Translations under genes and position numbers: made by a program | Shown: one piece after another, positions 1-7,279 of the stretch | How positions within the stretch are numbered: the first letter of the stretch is position 1 | How the letters are laid out: the number at the start of each line of letters is the position of its first letter | Source: an uncultured Dorea sp. | GTDB lineage: Bacteria > Bacillota > Clostridia > Lachnospirales > Lachnospiraceae | Length of the DNA stretch: 25,760 nucleotides | Direction: 5' to 3' | NCBI GenBank assembly: GCA_910587575.1 | Contig: CAJULU010000044.1 | Coordinates: 1-25,760, forward strand | Notes under the pieces: generated by a model | Told to the model about the DNA's origin: nothing | Databases searched by the model: none | The model's input: only the letters and a program-made list of their open reading frames with translations

Positions 1-130
1 CGCTTTTATCCCGTTGAAATAATTCAGCCATTTGATCTATGGAGAGCCAAACCGTATCATGATCAAATGTTACTTCTATTTTTGTGACTCCATCTTCTGT
101 AGTGTACATGATAATATTTGATTGTGCCAT
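1..130 (-). CDS. RhuM-like protein, N-terminal fragment cut by the window edge
   Basis: The reverse strand from 130 encodes 43 residues that run off the window with no stop. They begin MAQSNIIMYTTEDGVTKIEV and continue through a VWLSIDQMAELFQRDKS segment. This matches the N-terminus of the RhuM/virulence-protein family, where an ILYxTEDG.TKI strand is followed by a short helix-turn-helix-like motif (TVWLxxxQMAELFxRDKS). The start is the ATG at 130-128, preceded by GGAGG (plus-strand complement 136-140) at good spacing. RhuM proteins are common beside restriction-modification, Fic and mobile-element genes; their molecular function is poorly defined. The missing C-terminus is due to the window edge, not to a visible break. 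The family call is from memory of the motif. Confidence 0.7.
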   Translation of the reverse strand, partial: MAQSNIIMYTTEDGVTKIEVTFDHDTVWLSIDQMAELFQRDKS

Positions 131-153
131 TGTGCCCTCCAAATATTAGATAT

Positions 154-346
154 TTATTGTATGAATTCATAAGCAATGGTTGTTTTGCTTTTTTCTATAT
201 AAGCATTTATCGATGCTTGAATTTCAGGAATTAAATGCTCATCTGATATATGGATGTACAAATCTTCTTTAACTCGACTGCATGCGTGACATCATTCTCT
301 AAAATTGACATCAACTTCTCATGATCATCTGCTTGGGTATTTTATA
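154..346 (-). pseudogene. Frameshifted coding remnant
   Basis: On the minus strand one frame reads NTQADDHEKLMSILENDV and continues THAVELKK before losing sense and stopping. The next frame, with no start codon, picks up KEDLYIHISDEHLIPEIQAS and continues INAYIEKSKTTIAYEFIQ to a TAA at 154-156. The two pieces join at about 255-262 if a single-base shift is assumed, giving one plausible helical C-terminus of about 60 residues. There is no ribosome binding site and no start codon in the second frame. It lies between the RhuM-like gene and the 889 gene, in an AT-rich tract. I do not recognise the family. It is either a decayed 3' end of a small accessory gene or a chance reading of AT-rich sequence. 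Confidence 0.35.
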
Positions 347-355
347 TGTAATGGC

Positions 356-889
356 CTATAGTTCTATATCCTTTTCATTAAATTGTTTCTCAACAATTTT
401 TATATTTCCTTTATAATCTTTGCGAATCATCCGTTCCAAATTAACATATTCCGGACTCGCCTTTAAATTTGGTGTTGAAGATGTCACTATTGCTCTTGCA
501 TATACATGTCCAAATTTACGGAAAACATTTTTATACAATAATAAAGTTCCCTTAAGCTGAATCAACGCTTTGGGCACATTAACACCTTTGAGTTCTGTTA
601 AAACAACAGTTGGAGTTGCCTCACCAATGACAAACAAATAATCGCATTTACTCGTATTTAATGGGACAGACTTATCTTCCGCTATTATCCCACCATCCAT
701 TTTATATAAAATCACATGGTTTTTCTTCGTATTTTCAAGCACATATCTCTTTTTATTCTCTTCACACTTTACTGCTGAGCGTCTGTCCGATGACTCAATA
801 CAGTTCATCCTATTTTTATTATCACATTTCTCTAAAGAATTATTTTGCAGTTCTCCATTAATACATTCTTCTAATTTTTTACAAATCAT
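356..889 (-). CDS. Small protein with PD-(D/E)XK nuclease-like motif, partner of the adjacent ATPase
   Basis: This is a 177-residue soluble protein. The N-terminal 50 residues are charged and rich in Lys, Asn and Cys. The core (about 58-135) shows strand-like segments with an Asp in KCDYLFV (D83), then VVLTELKG with E99-L-K101, then PKALIQLKG with Gln111. D-(15)-E-x-K followed by a helix with Gln is the usual layout of PD-(D/E)XK endonuclease-fold proteins, so a nuclease role is inferred, not proven. Its ATG (889-887) overlaps the stop of the upstream ATPase gene in an ATGA, so the two are translationally coupled. Base composition is clearly more AT-rich than the housekeeping genes at the right of the window, suggesting horizontal acquisition. 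I do not recognise a named family. Confidence 0.8.
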   Translation of the reverse strand: MICKKLEECINGELQNNSLEKCDNKNRMNCIESSDRRSAVKCEENKKRYVLENTKKNHVILYKMDGGIIAEDKSVPLNTSKCDYLFVIGEATPTVVLTELKGVNVPKALIQLKGTLLLYKNVFRKFGHVYARAIVTSSTPNLKASPEYVNLERMIRKDYKGNIKIVEKQFNEKDIEL

Positions 890-2184
890 TCATCTATCTC
901 CATGGTAATAAGCTCATCAAGTTCACTATTTGTAATAGACGATACTTCATCAATATAATTTGTATTGATCATATGACTTTCCTCATCTAACAAAGATTCC
1001 AACACCTTTTCAGAATTGTCCACTTTATAGGCAGCGAAGTTTTCATAAGACACTCTTAAATTTTTGGGAATAACAATCTTATTTAACTTTGTATACTGAT
1101 TTTCCACTTTTTGCGAATACAATAATATATTCGTAGAAGTAAGTATATATGGACTATGTGTTGTTATAATAACCTTACTGTTCGTCGAATTTATCATTAA
1201 CGAAATGAGACTCATAATATCCTTTTGTGCAATCGGAAATAAGTGTGCTTCTGGTTCTTCAATTATAATAAATGATTTGTTCTTTTCCAAAATTGTTACA
1301 AAGGCAAGCATCAATATCCACAATACTTCCTGCTGACCAGACGAACCATACATCAGTTTAACCCAATGATACTCATCAAAATAAATTTTTTCACCATCGT
1401 TCTCGCTTATATAGTCTGCTTTCAGAATTTTCTTAATAAATTCATACGCCTGGTCTACTGCTGCATTATTGATCTGACCTTTAATCGTTTTTACATAATC
1501 TGTAATCATTTCCGGAATTTTAGTTCCAAATTTATTTTTTGTTATTTTTATCAGTTTAATAAATTCCTGCATAGTCAAATCCATCTCATCAGTAGAAACA
1601 TCTTGTAACTGCTCAGACATGGTTGCTAACAAACTTCTTCCGGCTGGAATGTAAATAATTTCATCATTGTTTTCAAATACTAAAAACAACCGTTCATTTA
1701 AATGGCGTTTCATTATCCCCACAGCAGTTATATTATCCAAAAGCCCCTTTGTATCGAAATTATTTAAAAACATTTCAGAAGCTTCATTTATCAACCCCAA
1801 AATTTCTTCTTTTAATTTAGCATCAAGAGAAAATCGTACATAGCCATCACAGTTTAAGAAAATATTAATATGTTTTCCGGCAAACATATAGGAAACATTA
1901 AATTTTTGCATATGTTTAGTTTTCCCAAAGCACCCCATAAACTGCTTTGTCAAATATTTCATATAATTATTGAAATACTCATTTTTATGATTCTGTGTAA
2001 ACTGTGCTGCATCCATCAGATAATTTAAGGTATAATCTCTTATCTTTTGAACAAAATATACAACCTTACAAATTGTACTTTTACCAGAAGCCTGAGCACC
2101 TATAAAAATCTGAAAATTTTTATTTAAATTTATATGCGCCTCTTTTATTGGTCCAAAATCTTGTATGACAATTTTATTTTCCAT
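886..2184 (-). CDS. SMC/RecF-like AAA ATPase of a candidate defence module
   Basis: This is an ATPase of about 432 residues in the AAA_15/AAA_21, OLD-like group. Counting from the upstream TTG, Walker A is GAQASGKST (31-39) in the typical N-terminal setting (IQDFGPIKEA...FIGAQASGKST). IYIPAGRSLL (179-188) matches the IPAxRS element common in this group. YGSSGQQEVL (281-290) is the ABC-like signature region, FIIIEEPEAHLFP (307-319) is Walker B with the following aromatic/proline element, and ITTHSPYIL (about 342-350) is the switch histidine. The middle (about 60-170) is a helical insertion. No Toprim domain is visible, so it is not a complete OLD nuclease. The start is uncertain: ATG at 2184 or TTG at 2190; a GGAG lies 9 nt before the TTG and 15 nt before the ATG. 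Its 3' end overlaps the nuclease-like gene, and it is AT-rich like that gene. In ATPase-plus-effector defence pairs (PARIS, Septu and similar) such an ATPase acts as sensor. Confidence 0.88.
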   Translation of the reverse strand: MENKIVIQDFGPIKEAHINLNKNFQIFIGAQASGKSTICKVVYFVQKIRDYTLNYLMDAAQFTQNHKNEYFNNYMKYLTKQFMGCFGKTKHMQKFNVSYMFAGKHINIFLNCDGYVRFSLDAKLKEEILGLINEASEMFLNNFDTKGLLDNITAVGIMKRHLNERLFLVFENNDEIIYIPAGRSLLATMSEQLQDVSTDEMDLTMQEFIKLIKITKNKFGTKIPEMITDYVKTIKGQINNAAVDQAYEFIKKILKADYISENDGEKIYFDEYHWVKLMYGSSGQQEVLWILMLAFVTILEKNKSFIIIEEPEAHLFPIAQKDIMSLISLMINSTNSKVIITTHSPYILTSTNILLYSQKVENQYTKLNKIVIPKNLRVSYENFAAYKVDNSEKVLESLLDEESHMINTNYIDEVSSITNSELDELITMEIDE

Positions 2185-2248
2185 AATCAAAAATCACTTC
2201 TCCATTGCTTTTATAGTTCATATGACCGCTCTTATCAATAAAACTCAT
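2174..2248 (-). CDS. 24-codon ORF bridging two genes
   Basis: A short ORF begins at an ATG (2248-2246) that overlaps the stop of the upstream AAA/nuclease gene as ATGA. It ends at a TAA just inside the start of the ATPase gene. It reads MSFIDKSGHMNYKSNGEVIF plus four more residues. Its FIDKSG segment is encoded by the same 19 bases that encode FIDKSG near residue 23 of the upstream gene. It could couple translation across the otherwise 60-nt gap, or it may be only a by-product of the duplicated sequence. No independent ribosome binding site is evident. Confidence 0.3.
   Translation of the reverse strand: MSFIDKSGHMNYKSNGEVIFDYGK
2224..2242. repeat. 19-bp direct repeat, copy A
   Basis: The sequence (minus strand) TTTATTGATAAGAGCGGTC occurs here, just past the stop of the AAA/nuclease gene. 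It recurs in the same orientation and the same reading (FIDKSG) at 3834-3852, near the 5' end of that gene. The copies diverge immediately on both sides. Confidence 0.9.
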
Positions 2249-3918
2249 TTCTTCAGCCGCACAAGGCAGCGTTTCTTATAAAATGAAACTCCATAACATA
2301 CAACCCTGGCATAATCATCCTGGAATTCCTCTGCATACATCCGGTCATCAATCTGAAAAACAGCCTCTTCACAATCCTTCCTTAAATCTTCCGCCGATTT
2401 TGAATATTTCACCTCAAAAACCGCCGCCCGGTCTCCCGCATAATCCTGAACCGTAATATCACTCCGCCCTTCTCCATGCTCTTTATTGGATTCAACCACA
2501 TACCCTGCTCCGGCAAAAATTCCCGCAAAGAATGCATGGTAAAAATCTTCTTTGTAATCAAAATAGCTGATTGTCTTCCGTAACAGCCTGGTCATCTGTA
2601 AAGTCAGTTCTTCTTCCTCTCCGCTCCAGACGGAAGCAAACAAAAGATTTCGATCCCACTTCTGTGCACTTTCTTCAAACCATTTCTTAATCGTGGTTTC
2701 AAATATCTCCCTGACCTCTTCGTTGGGAATCACCAGAGCCATGCATCCCTCTGGCAGCCCCTTCTCAATTCCAGACTCCCTGGATCCGGTCAGATACCCT
2801 GTAAAGTATAAAACACTCCATAGATTTTCTTCGGAAGAATGAAGCTTCTCGTAAGACAGGTCATCCGTCAGTTTCTGCAGAACACAGCCGCCCGAGAGCA
2901 GTGTTTCAAATCTCCTTGTAATGGTGTCACCAGAATAATCAATAAAAGAGCGTACTATTCCATTATCACTGGAGTTCTTCCAGTAACTGACAGGCTTTGT
3001 CGTGGGATCTATGAGCAGATTCTTAACATGATTCATAACATCCCATGGGCAATATACGTCAAAATCCCCAAAATGATATCCATCATACCATTTTTTTATC
3101 TCTGCCTCATGAGAGGCCAGGCCGGTATCCCAAAGCAGCCTGTCAACCTCACTCTGGGTAAACCCAAAATATTCATTCAGCCTGGTGTCCGAAATGGTAT
3201 CGGACACAAAATTATTCGTCCCGGTGAAGATACTCTCCTTTGCAATCCGAAGGCACCCCGTCAGCACTGCAAATTTCAGTGATTCATTATCCTTAATCAC
3301 CTGCATGACTCCCTTCACTACAGCCAGCATCTCTGTATAATATCCTTTTTCACTGGCCTTGGCGAGAGGCACATCGTACTCATCGATCAGCAGAATCACC
3401 TGCCTTCCATAATGCGCTGCCAGCATCTTCGTCAGACTCAGAAGACTGTTCTCCACTTCTTCCTGGGTTCCCTTTTTTGACGCCAGTCTGTCAAACACTT
3501 CTTTCTCATAGGGATTCACTGCCTCACTGTCCATTAAGTACAGGTGTTCCTGATATGCCCGGGATATCACGGCGGCCATCTGTGCATATGCATTAGAAAA
3601 ATTCAGTCCGTCCACACTTTTGAATGACAAGGTCACTACCGGATACTGATTTCTCCACTTCTCACACAATTCTTGATCTTCCGTTACCGATAATCCTTCA
3701 AACCATTCCCTGCTATCCCTTCTGATATCGAAAAACGCAGACAGCATGCTCATGACAAGCGTCTTCCCGAATCTGCGGGGACGGGTGATCAGTGTCACCT
3801 GTGTTCCTTCTGTTTTCAGCAGTTCTTTGATCAGACCGCTCTTATCAATAAAGTAATAGCCGTTTTGGCGGATATCCGGGAAACTGGAACACCCCACCGG
3901 AATCTTAATTCTGCCCAT
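2245..3918 (-). CDS. AAA-ATPase-like protein with C-terminal PD-(D/E)XK domain
   Basis: This 557-residue protein belongs to the AAA-ATPase_like plus PDDEXK_9 (DUF1703) architecture that is highly multiplied in Bacteroidetes and Clostridia. The N-terminus has the family pattern GCSSFPDIRQNGYYFIDKSG, then a Walker A variant RPRRFGKTL (46-54) and Walker B VILLIDEYDVPL (about 174-185). The C-terminal domain shows HGEGRSDITVQ...AAVFEVKYS, the D...E-x-K pattern of a PD-(D/E)XK fold, followed by a Q-containing helix (EEAVFQID). Length is normal for the family. The start ATG at 3918 has a GGGAGG ribosome binding site, and a promoter lies upstream (3949-3977). Function is unknown; roles in defence or mobile-element biology have been suggested for the class. 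The gene is bounded by a 19-bp direct repeat near its 5' end and just past its 3' end. Confidence 0.9.
   Translation of the reverse strand: MGRIKIPVGCSSFPDIRQNGYYFIDKSGLIKELLKTEGTQVTLITRPRRFGKTLVMSMLSAFFDIRRDSREWFEGLSVTEDQELCEKWRNQYPVVTLSFKSVDGLNFSNAYAQMAAVISRAYQEHLYLMDSEAVNPYEKEVFDRLASKKGTQEEVENSLLSLTKMLAAHYGRQVILLIDEYDVPLAKASEKGYYTEMLAVVKGVMQVIKDNESLKFAVLTGCLRIAKESIFTGTNNFVSDTISDTRLNEYFGFTQSEVDRLLWDTGLASHEAEIKKWYDGYHFGDFDVYCPWDVMNHVKNLLIDPTTKPVSYWKNSSDNGIVRSFIDYSGDTITRRFETLLSGGCVLQKLTDDLSYEKLHSSEENLWSVLYFTGYLTGSRESGIEKGLPEGCMALVIPNEEVREIFETTIKKWFEESAQKWDRNLLFASVWSGEEEELTLQMTRLLRKTISYFDYKEDFYHAFFAGIFAGAGYVVESNKEHGEGRSDITVQDYAGDRAAVFEVKYSKSAEDLRKDCEEAVFQIDDRMYAEEFQDDYARVVCYGVSFYKKRCLVRLKK
3834..3852. 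repeat. 19-bp direct repeat, copy B
   Basis: This is the second copy of the 19-bp sequence also found at 2224-2242, same orientation. It lies inside the 5' part of the AAA/nuclease gene and encodes FIDKSG. The 1610-bp offset means a recombination between copies would delete nearly the whole gene. Confidence 0.9.
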
Positions 3919-3948
3919 ATCTGCCTCCCATGCTTTTCATTTTACATT

Positions 3949-3977
3949 ACTATAGCAAAAAATGGTGATACAGACAA
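3949..3977 (-). promoter_or_regulatory. Sigma-A-type promoter for the AAA/nuclease gene
   Basis: On the minus strand, TTGTCT (3977-3972) and TATAGT (3954-3949) are separated by 17 bases, about 30 bases before the start codon. A perfect 12-bp palindrome CTGAAATTTCAG (3986-3997) lies directly upstream of the -35 and could be an operator. No other promoter is obvious before the ATPase and nuclease genes, so all may be co-transcribed from here. Confidence 0.6.
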
Positions 3978-4020
3978 CGGAATTGCTGAAATTTCAGTTA
4001 TTTACACTTACTATCTCTGC

Positions 4021-4060
4021 AAATTTAAAAAATATGGGATTCCATTTATGAAATCCCATA
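4021..4060 (-). terminator. Rho-independent terminator after the GtrA-like gene
   Basis: A 9-bp stem (4033-4041 with 4052-4060, arms TATGGGATT/AATCCCATA) has a short inner stem in its loop. On the minus strand it is followed by a run of six T. It lies 25 bases beyond the stop of the gene ending at 4085. Confidence 0.85.
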
Positions 4061-4084
4061 CTCTGTAAACAGATACTTCTGAAG

Positions 4085-4474
4085 CTATTTCGATTTTTCT
4101 AAGATCAGTTTCCTCGTAATAAAATTATAAACCATCACCACACCTGTGACCCCTATCTTGGATATCATATAATGCACATGCATCTTATCAACACATATCC
4201 ACATCAGCACCTGATTAATCCCAAGCCCGATTACGCTGAGAATAATAAAAATAAAGAATTCCACAACCTTATTATTATTCTCATCCGTCTCGAATACAAA
4301 CTTAAGGCTCAGGATATAATTTACCATCACCGACACGGAAAACGAAATCCCGGAAGACACCAGATAGCTGATTCCGCAGATTTCTGTCAGAAATATCATC
4401 AGCCCGTAATCAATTCCAAAGCAAAGGAACCCCACGACTCCAAATTTCATAATCTGTTCTATCAGCTTCTTCAT
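4085..4474 (-). CDS. GtrA-like polytopic membrane protein
   Basis: This is a 129-residue, very hydrophobic protein with four predicted membrane segments (about 8-30, 35-57, 68-92, 98-120). It has the GtrA/DPMS-like pattern: IMKFGVVGFLCFGIDYGLM at the N-terminus, then VNYILSLKFVF, and NFITRKLIL at the C-terminus. GtrA-family proteins are thought to move undecaprenyl-phosphate-linked sugars across the membrane for glycosylation of wall polymers or glycans. Its start overlaps the stop of the nucleotidyltransferase gene by ATGA (4471-4474), and a terminator follows, so the two form a compact operon. The CsbB-like transferase and YfhO protein at 13257-16842 would be logical partners, though they are 9 kb away. 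Confidence 0.88.
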   Translation of the reverse strand: MKKLIEQIMKFGVVGFLCFGIDYGLMIFLTEICGISYLVSSGISFSVSVMVNYILSLKFVFETDENNNKVVEFFIFIILSVIGLGINQVLMWICVDKMHVHYMISKIGVTGVVMVYNFITRKLILEKSK

Positions 4475-5388
4475 CTTTCCCCAAACAATCTCTCCGGATA
4501 GACCCCTTTCCTGATTAAATCCTGTACCGCCTCTATAACTGCCGCCTTATCCTCCTGATAAGTCACTCCGAACCACTGGTCATGAGAACTGAGTACCTTC
4601 ACCTGTACTTTCCCTTCTTTCAGAAGTTCCCCGATGATCGCCGGCAGCAGATATTCTGCCTTCACTTCTTCCTTCTTCACTTTACTAAGGAAATCTGTAA
4701 ATCCACGTTCCAGTACCCCAAAAAATTCCGGCTGCAGCCCCCACATATTCATAGATACCGGAGAATCCAGATCCAGCCGGATCTCTTCCCCATTCTTTAC
4801 AGCTACCGCATATCCATCCCGGCCTCCGATCTCATAGGTCTCTTCAATATCCCGCAGCATATGGCTGTCGTCTACCTGGCACACGCCCCTGGTCACGGTT
4901 CCGTTCTGGCTCAGCGTATTCTTAAGCCGGAATCCCACCATGCTGATATCCGTCCATCTATGCGGCTTCACCAGTTCATCGTAAGCCGCCTTATATGCTT
5001 CCTTTCCATAATAGTCGTCCGCATTGATTACCAGGAACGGCTCGTGAACCACGTCTTTACAGCAAAGAATCGCCTGGCCTGTCCCCCAGGGCTTCGTCCT
5101 GCCTTCTGACTTGTAAAGGAACTGTTCCGGGATATTCTCCAGTTCCTGGTAAGCGTAGCCCACTTCCACCACTTTTTCAATCCGGTTCCCTATAATCTCC
5201 TTAAAGTCTTTCTCCAGGTTCTTCCGGATTACGAATACCACTTTATTGAATCCGGCTTCCATCGCATCATAAATCGAATAATCCATAATAATCTCGCCGC
5301 CCGGGCCCACAGGTGCAAGCTGCTTGATTCCCTGGCCGAACCTGCTTCCGATTCCGGCCGCCATGATAACCAGTGTTACTTTCTTCAT
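4471..5388 (-). CDS. Sugar-phosphate nucleotidyltransferase
   Basis: This 305-residue NTP_transferase-family protein begins MKKVTLVIMAAGIGSRFGQG. The G-x-G-S-R-F-G loop followed by IKQLAPVGPGG is the nucleotide-binding signature. VINADDYYG (about 118-126) contains the metal-binding acidic pair, and PWGTGQAIL is also typical. It should activate a sugar phosphate as an NDP-sugar, but the specific sugar cannot be read from sequence. The reading frame stays open upstream to 5499. I place the start at the ATG at 5388 because a GGAG (complement of 5396-5399) sits 7 nt before it and the family motif begins right after. Overlap with the GtrA-like gene suggests it feeds a lipid-linked glycosylation step at the membrane. 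Confidence 0.9.
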   Translation of the reverse strand: MKKVTLVIMAAGIGSRFGQGIKQLAPVGPGGEIIMDYSIYDAMEAGFNKVVFVIRKNLEKDFKEIIGNRIEKVVEVGYAYQELENIPEQFLYKSEGRTKPWGTGQAILCCKDVVHEPFLVINADDYYGKEAYKAAYDELVKPHRWTDISMVGFRLKNTLSQNGTVTRGVCQVDDSHMLRDIEETYEIGGRDGYAVAVKNGEEIRLDLDSPVSMNMWGLQPEFFGVLERGFTDFLSKVKKEEVKAEYLLPAIIGELLKEGKVQVKVLSSHDQWFGVTYQEDKAAVIEAVQDLIRKGVYPERLFGER

Positions 5389-5498
5389 TTTCATTCTCCG
5401 TTTTTCACTATATTTTACCTGAGCACAGGGCATACCATCACACTGTACCCTCAGGTACACATACCTGCAAAGCCCATACTCATCCATGCACTTCCCCA

Positions 5499-5528
5499 AT
5501 TATACTATACACGGCCTTATTTGTCTAA
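5499..5528 (-). promoter_or_regulatory. Promoter for the nucleotidyltransferase/GtrA operon
   Basis: On the minus strand, TTAGAC (5528-5523) is followed after 18 bases by a perfect TATAAT (5504-5499). The resulting 5' leader would be about 100 nt and contains a small AGGTA/TACCT inverted repeat. Confidence 0.6.
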
Positions 5529-5561
5529 CCTTAAAGCATACTCTTTTATAAAAAATTACAA

Positions 5562-7151
5562 TCACACAATTGCCTCAATCAGTATCTTATCGCCCAGAAT
5601 CACCTTGCGTACTCCTACCTGCTTCTTTTTATTAAAATTAAAACTGATCATATAACCTTTCTCCAGATGATAGTCATCCAGATACCCCGACAACTGCTTC
5701 TCCCCCCTCAGGTGATACTCATTTCCATGGTAAATCTTCATTTCCACAATATACTGCTTCCCCAGATAATCCACAATCACATCGGTACGCCCCATACTCC
5801 TGGTTCTTGACTCTATATAGTAATTCCCCGTGCCATTGATAATCGGTTTCAAATATAGAAGAAACAGACGCCTGCCGTTTTCCTCCACAAACTGATCCGT
5901 ATAATCTCCGTAAATATCAGTAAAATGCTCCACGAATTTCCTCAATATCAACTCCATGTCAAGAACATTTCCATGGATAAACTGGTTCTTGATCTGCATA
6001 GATGCAGAATATATATGACTGTCCAGCATCTCTTCCGCAAGATAATAATTATAGAATCTCATCTCGAAAATCCTGTTTGCAACTGCTACCTGGTCATTCT
6101 GACATTTGATAAACCCAAACCGGATCCCCATATCAATCTCCAGCTGATCTGGCGTATATGCAATACTCTTCCCGTTGAATAACAGTTTATAAATCATCTC
6201 CGAGAGCCTGGGGTATTCATCCAGCTTCTTGCGCACATCATCAAACAGCGTGTTTGATTCATACACGATCCGCTTTACAGCCGCCTGAAACCCCTCTTTT
6301 GTCCAAGCAGAAGATTTGTCTGGAAATTCTTCGGTTCCTGCCACCTGTTCGTCTATAATCTTACATAATCTGGACACAAGAAACGGATAACCGGAAGTGT
6401 AGCTATAAATCTGCCGGCTCATGTCCCCGGTATCCATCCCCGTATGCCAGTCCTGCTCATAATCCTGCAGCATCCCCATAATCCCCGCTTCCGTCAGACT
6501 CATATCAATCCGAAAGTCAGCAGCGATATTCCAGGGACTGTTATATTTCGACTCTTCTGCTCCATGTAATCTCAGCTTCAGATTTTTGATGTCATACACA
6601 CCTGCAAGGATAACCGACTTGAAAGTATCATCTCTCCCACTTTTTTGTTTCAGATATTTCTCTCTCAGCATTCCCAGAAATGACAGAAAAATCTGATTAT
6701 CCGCATTCTTATCCACCTCATCCACCGTCAGAATCACTGCTTTGTCACTCTTACGGCAGAACAATGTGATCCTCTTTCCCAGATCCCGCAGCGGAAATTC
6801 TTCCGAAACCGGTGATTCCCATATCTCACACAATTCTTCCGGGCTCCCCTCCACATGCAGATGGTCGGCAATATCCATAGCCAGTCCCCTGGCCAGCGTG
6901 CCTAATGACTGGAAATATTCGTCTGACGCTTCAAAACTGATGTCAATCACAATATATTTTTCTTTTAACTTCTGGTAAATCAGTTCCAGAGTCGTTGTCT
7001 TTCCAAACTGGCGCGCCCGGTTAATCGTAAAATATTCTCCCTGCTCAATATAGTCTTCAATAATCTGATTAATCATAGCATCTGTATCTGCCATATAATG
7101 CATAGAAGGGATACAGATACCTGTGGTATTAAATTTCTTATGCCGCCCCAT
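5562..7151 (-). CDS. AAA-like ATPase with C-terminal PD-(D/E)XK domain (second type)
   Basis: This 529-residue protein starts at an ATG with GGGAGG 8 nt upstream. The N-terminus is of the AAA-like type: GICIPSMHYMADTD, then the P-loop variant TINRARQFGKTTT (about 42-54) and the Walker B-like VILTVDEVDKN (about 138-148). The C-terminal region has GRTDVIVDYLGKQYIVEMKIY (roughly 449-469), where D...E-M-K matches a PD-(D/E)XK fold, followed by GEKQLSGYLD. It is related in design to the 2245-3918 protein but clearly different in sequence, so it belongs to another subfamily and is not a recent duplicate. Function is unknown; it is monocistronic as far as visible. Family members occur in many copies per genome in Clostridia. 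Confidence 0.85.
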   Translation of the reverse strand: MGRHKKFNTTGICIPSMHYMADTDAMINQIIEDYIEQGEYFTINRARQFGKTTTLELIYQKLKEKYIVIDISFEASDEYFQSLGTLARGLAMDIADHLHVEGSPEELCEIWESPVSEEFPLRDLGKRITLFCRKSDKAVILTVDEVDKNADNQIFLSFLGMLREKYLKQKSGRDDTFKSVILAGVYDIKNLKLRLHGAEESKYNSPWNIAADFRIDMSLTEAGIMGMLQDYEQDWHTGMDTGDMSRQIYSYTSGYPFLVSRLCKIIDEQVAGTEEFPDKSSAWTKEGFQAAVKRIVYESNTLFDDVRKKLDEYPRLSEMIYKLLFNGKSIAYTPDQLEIDMGIRFGFIKCQNDQVAVANRIFEMRFYNYYLAEEMLDSHIYSASMQIKNQFIHGNVLDMELILRKFVEHFTDIYGDYTDQFVEENGRRLFLLYLKPIINGTGNYYIESRTRSMGRTDVIVDYLGKQYIVEMKIYHGNEYHLRGEKQLSGYLDDYHLEKGYMISFNFNKKKQVGVRKVILGDKILIEAIV

Positions 7152-7210
7152 TTTTGAATCCTCCCTGTCATATCTGATTTTAGGAGTTGTAGAAAACCAG
7201 CTTTTCTTTC

Positions 7211-7219
7211 AGTATATCA
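7211..7219 (-). promoter_or_regulatory. Possible extended -10 promoter for the 7151 gene
   Basis: On the minus strand, TGATATACT (TG-A-TATACT) lies about 60 bases before the start codon. The -35 position is AT-rich but not consensus. Confidence 0.35.
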
Positions 7220-7279
7220 TCAATATTGCAATTTAAAAAGCGCCTGTTCCCAAAATTATTTCCTGCTGCATATTCTGCG

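Noticed and set aside
356..2190. Assignment of the ATPase pair to PARIS, Septu or Gabija
   Set aside because: The partner is too small and lacks the expected HNH, helicase or Toprim/DUF4435-like features; the resemblance is in the ATPase only.
4085..5388. Prophage O-antigen conversion cassette (gtrA/gtrB/gtr)
   Set aside because: No integrase, phage genes or attachment site are seen nearby, and the partner is a nucleotidyltransferase, not a GtrB enzyme.
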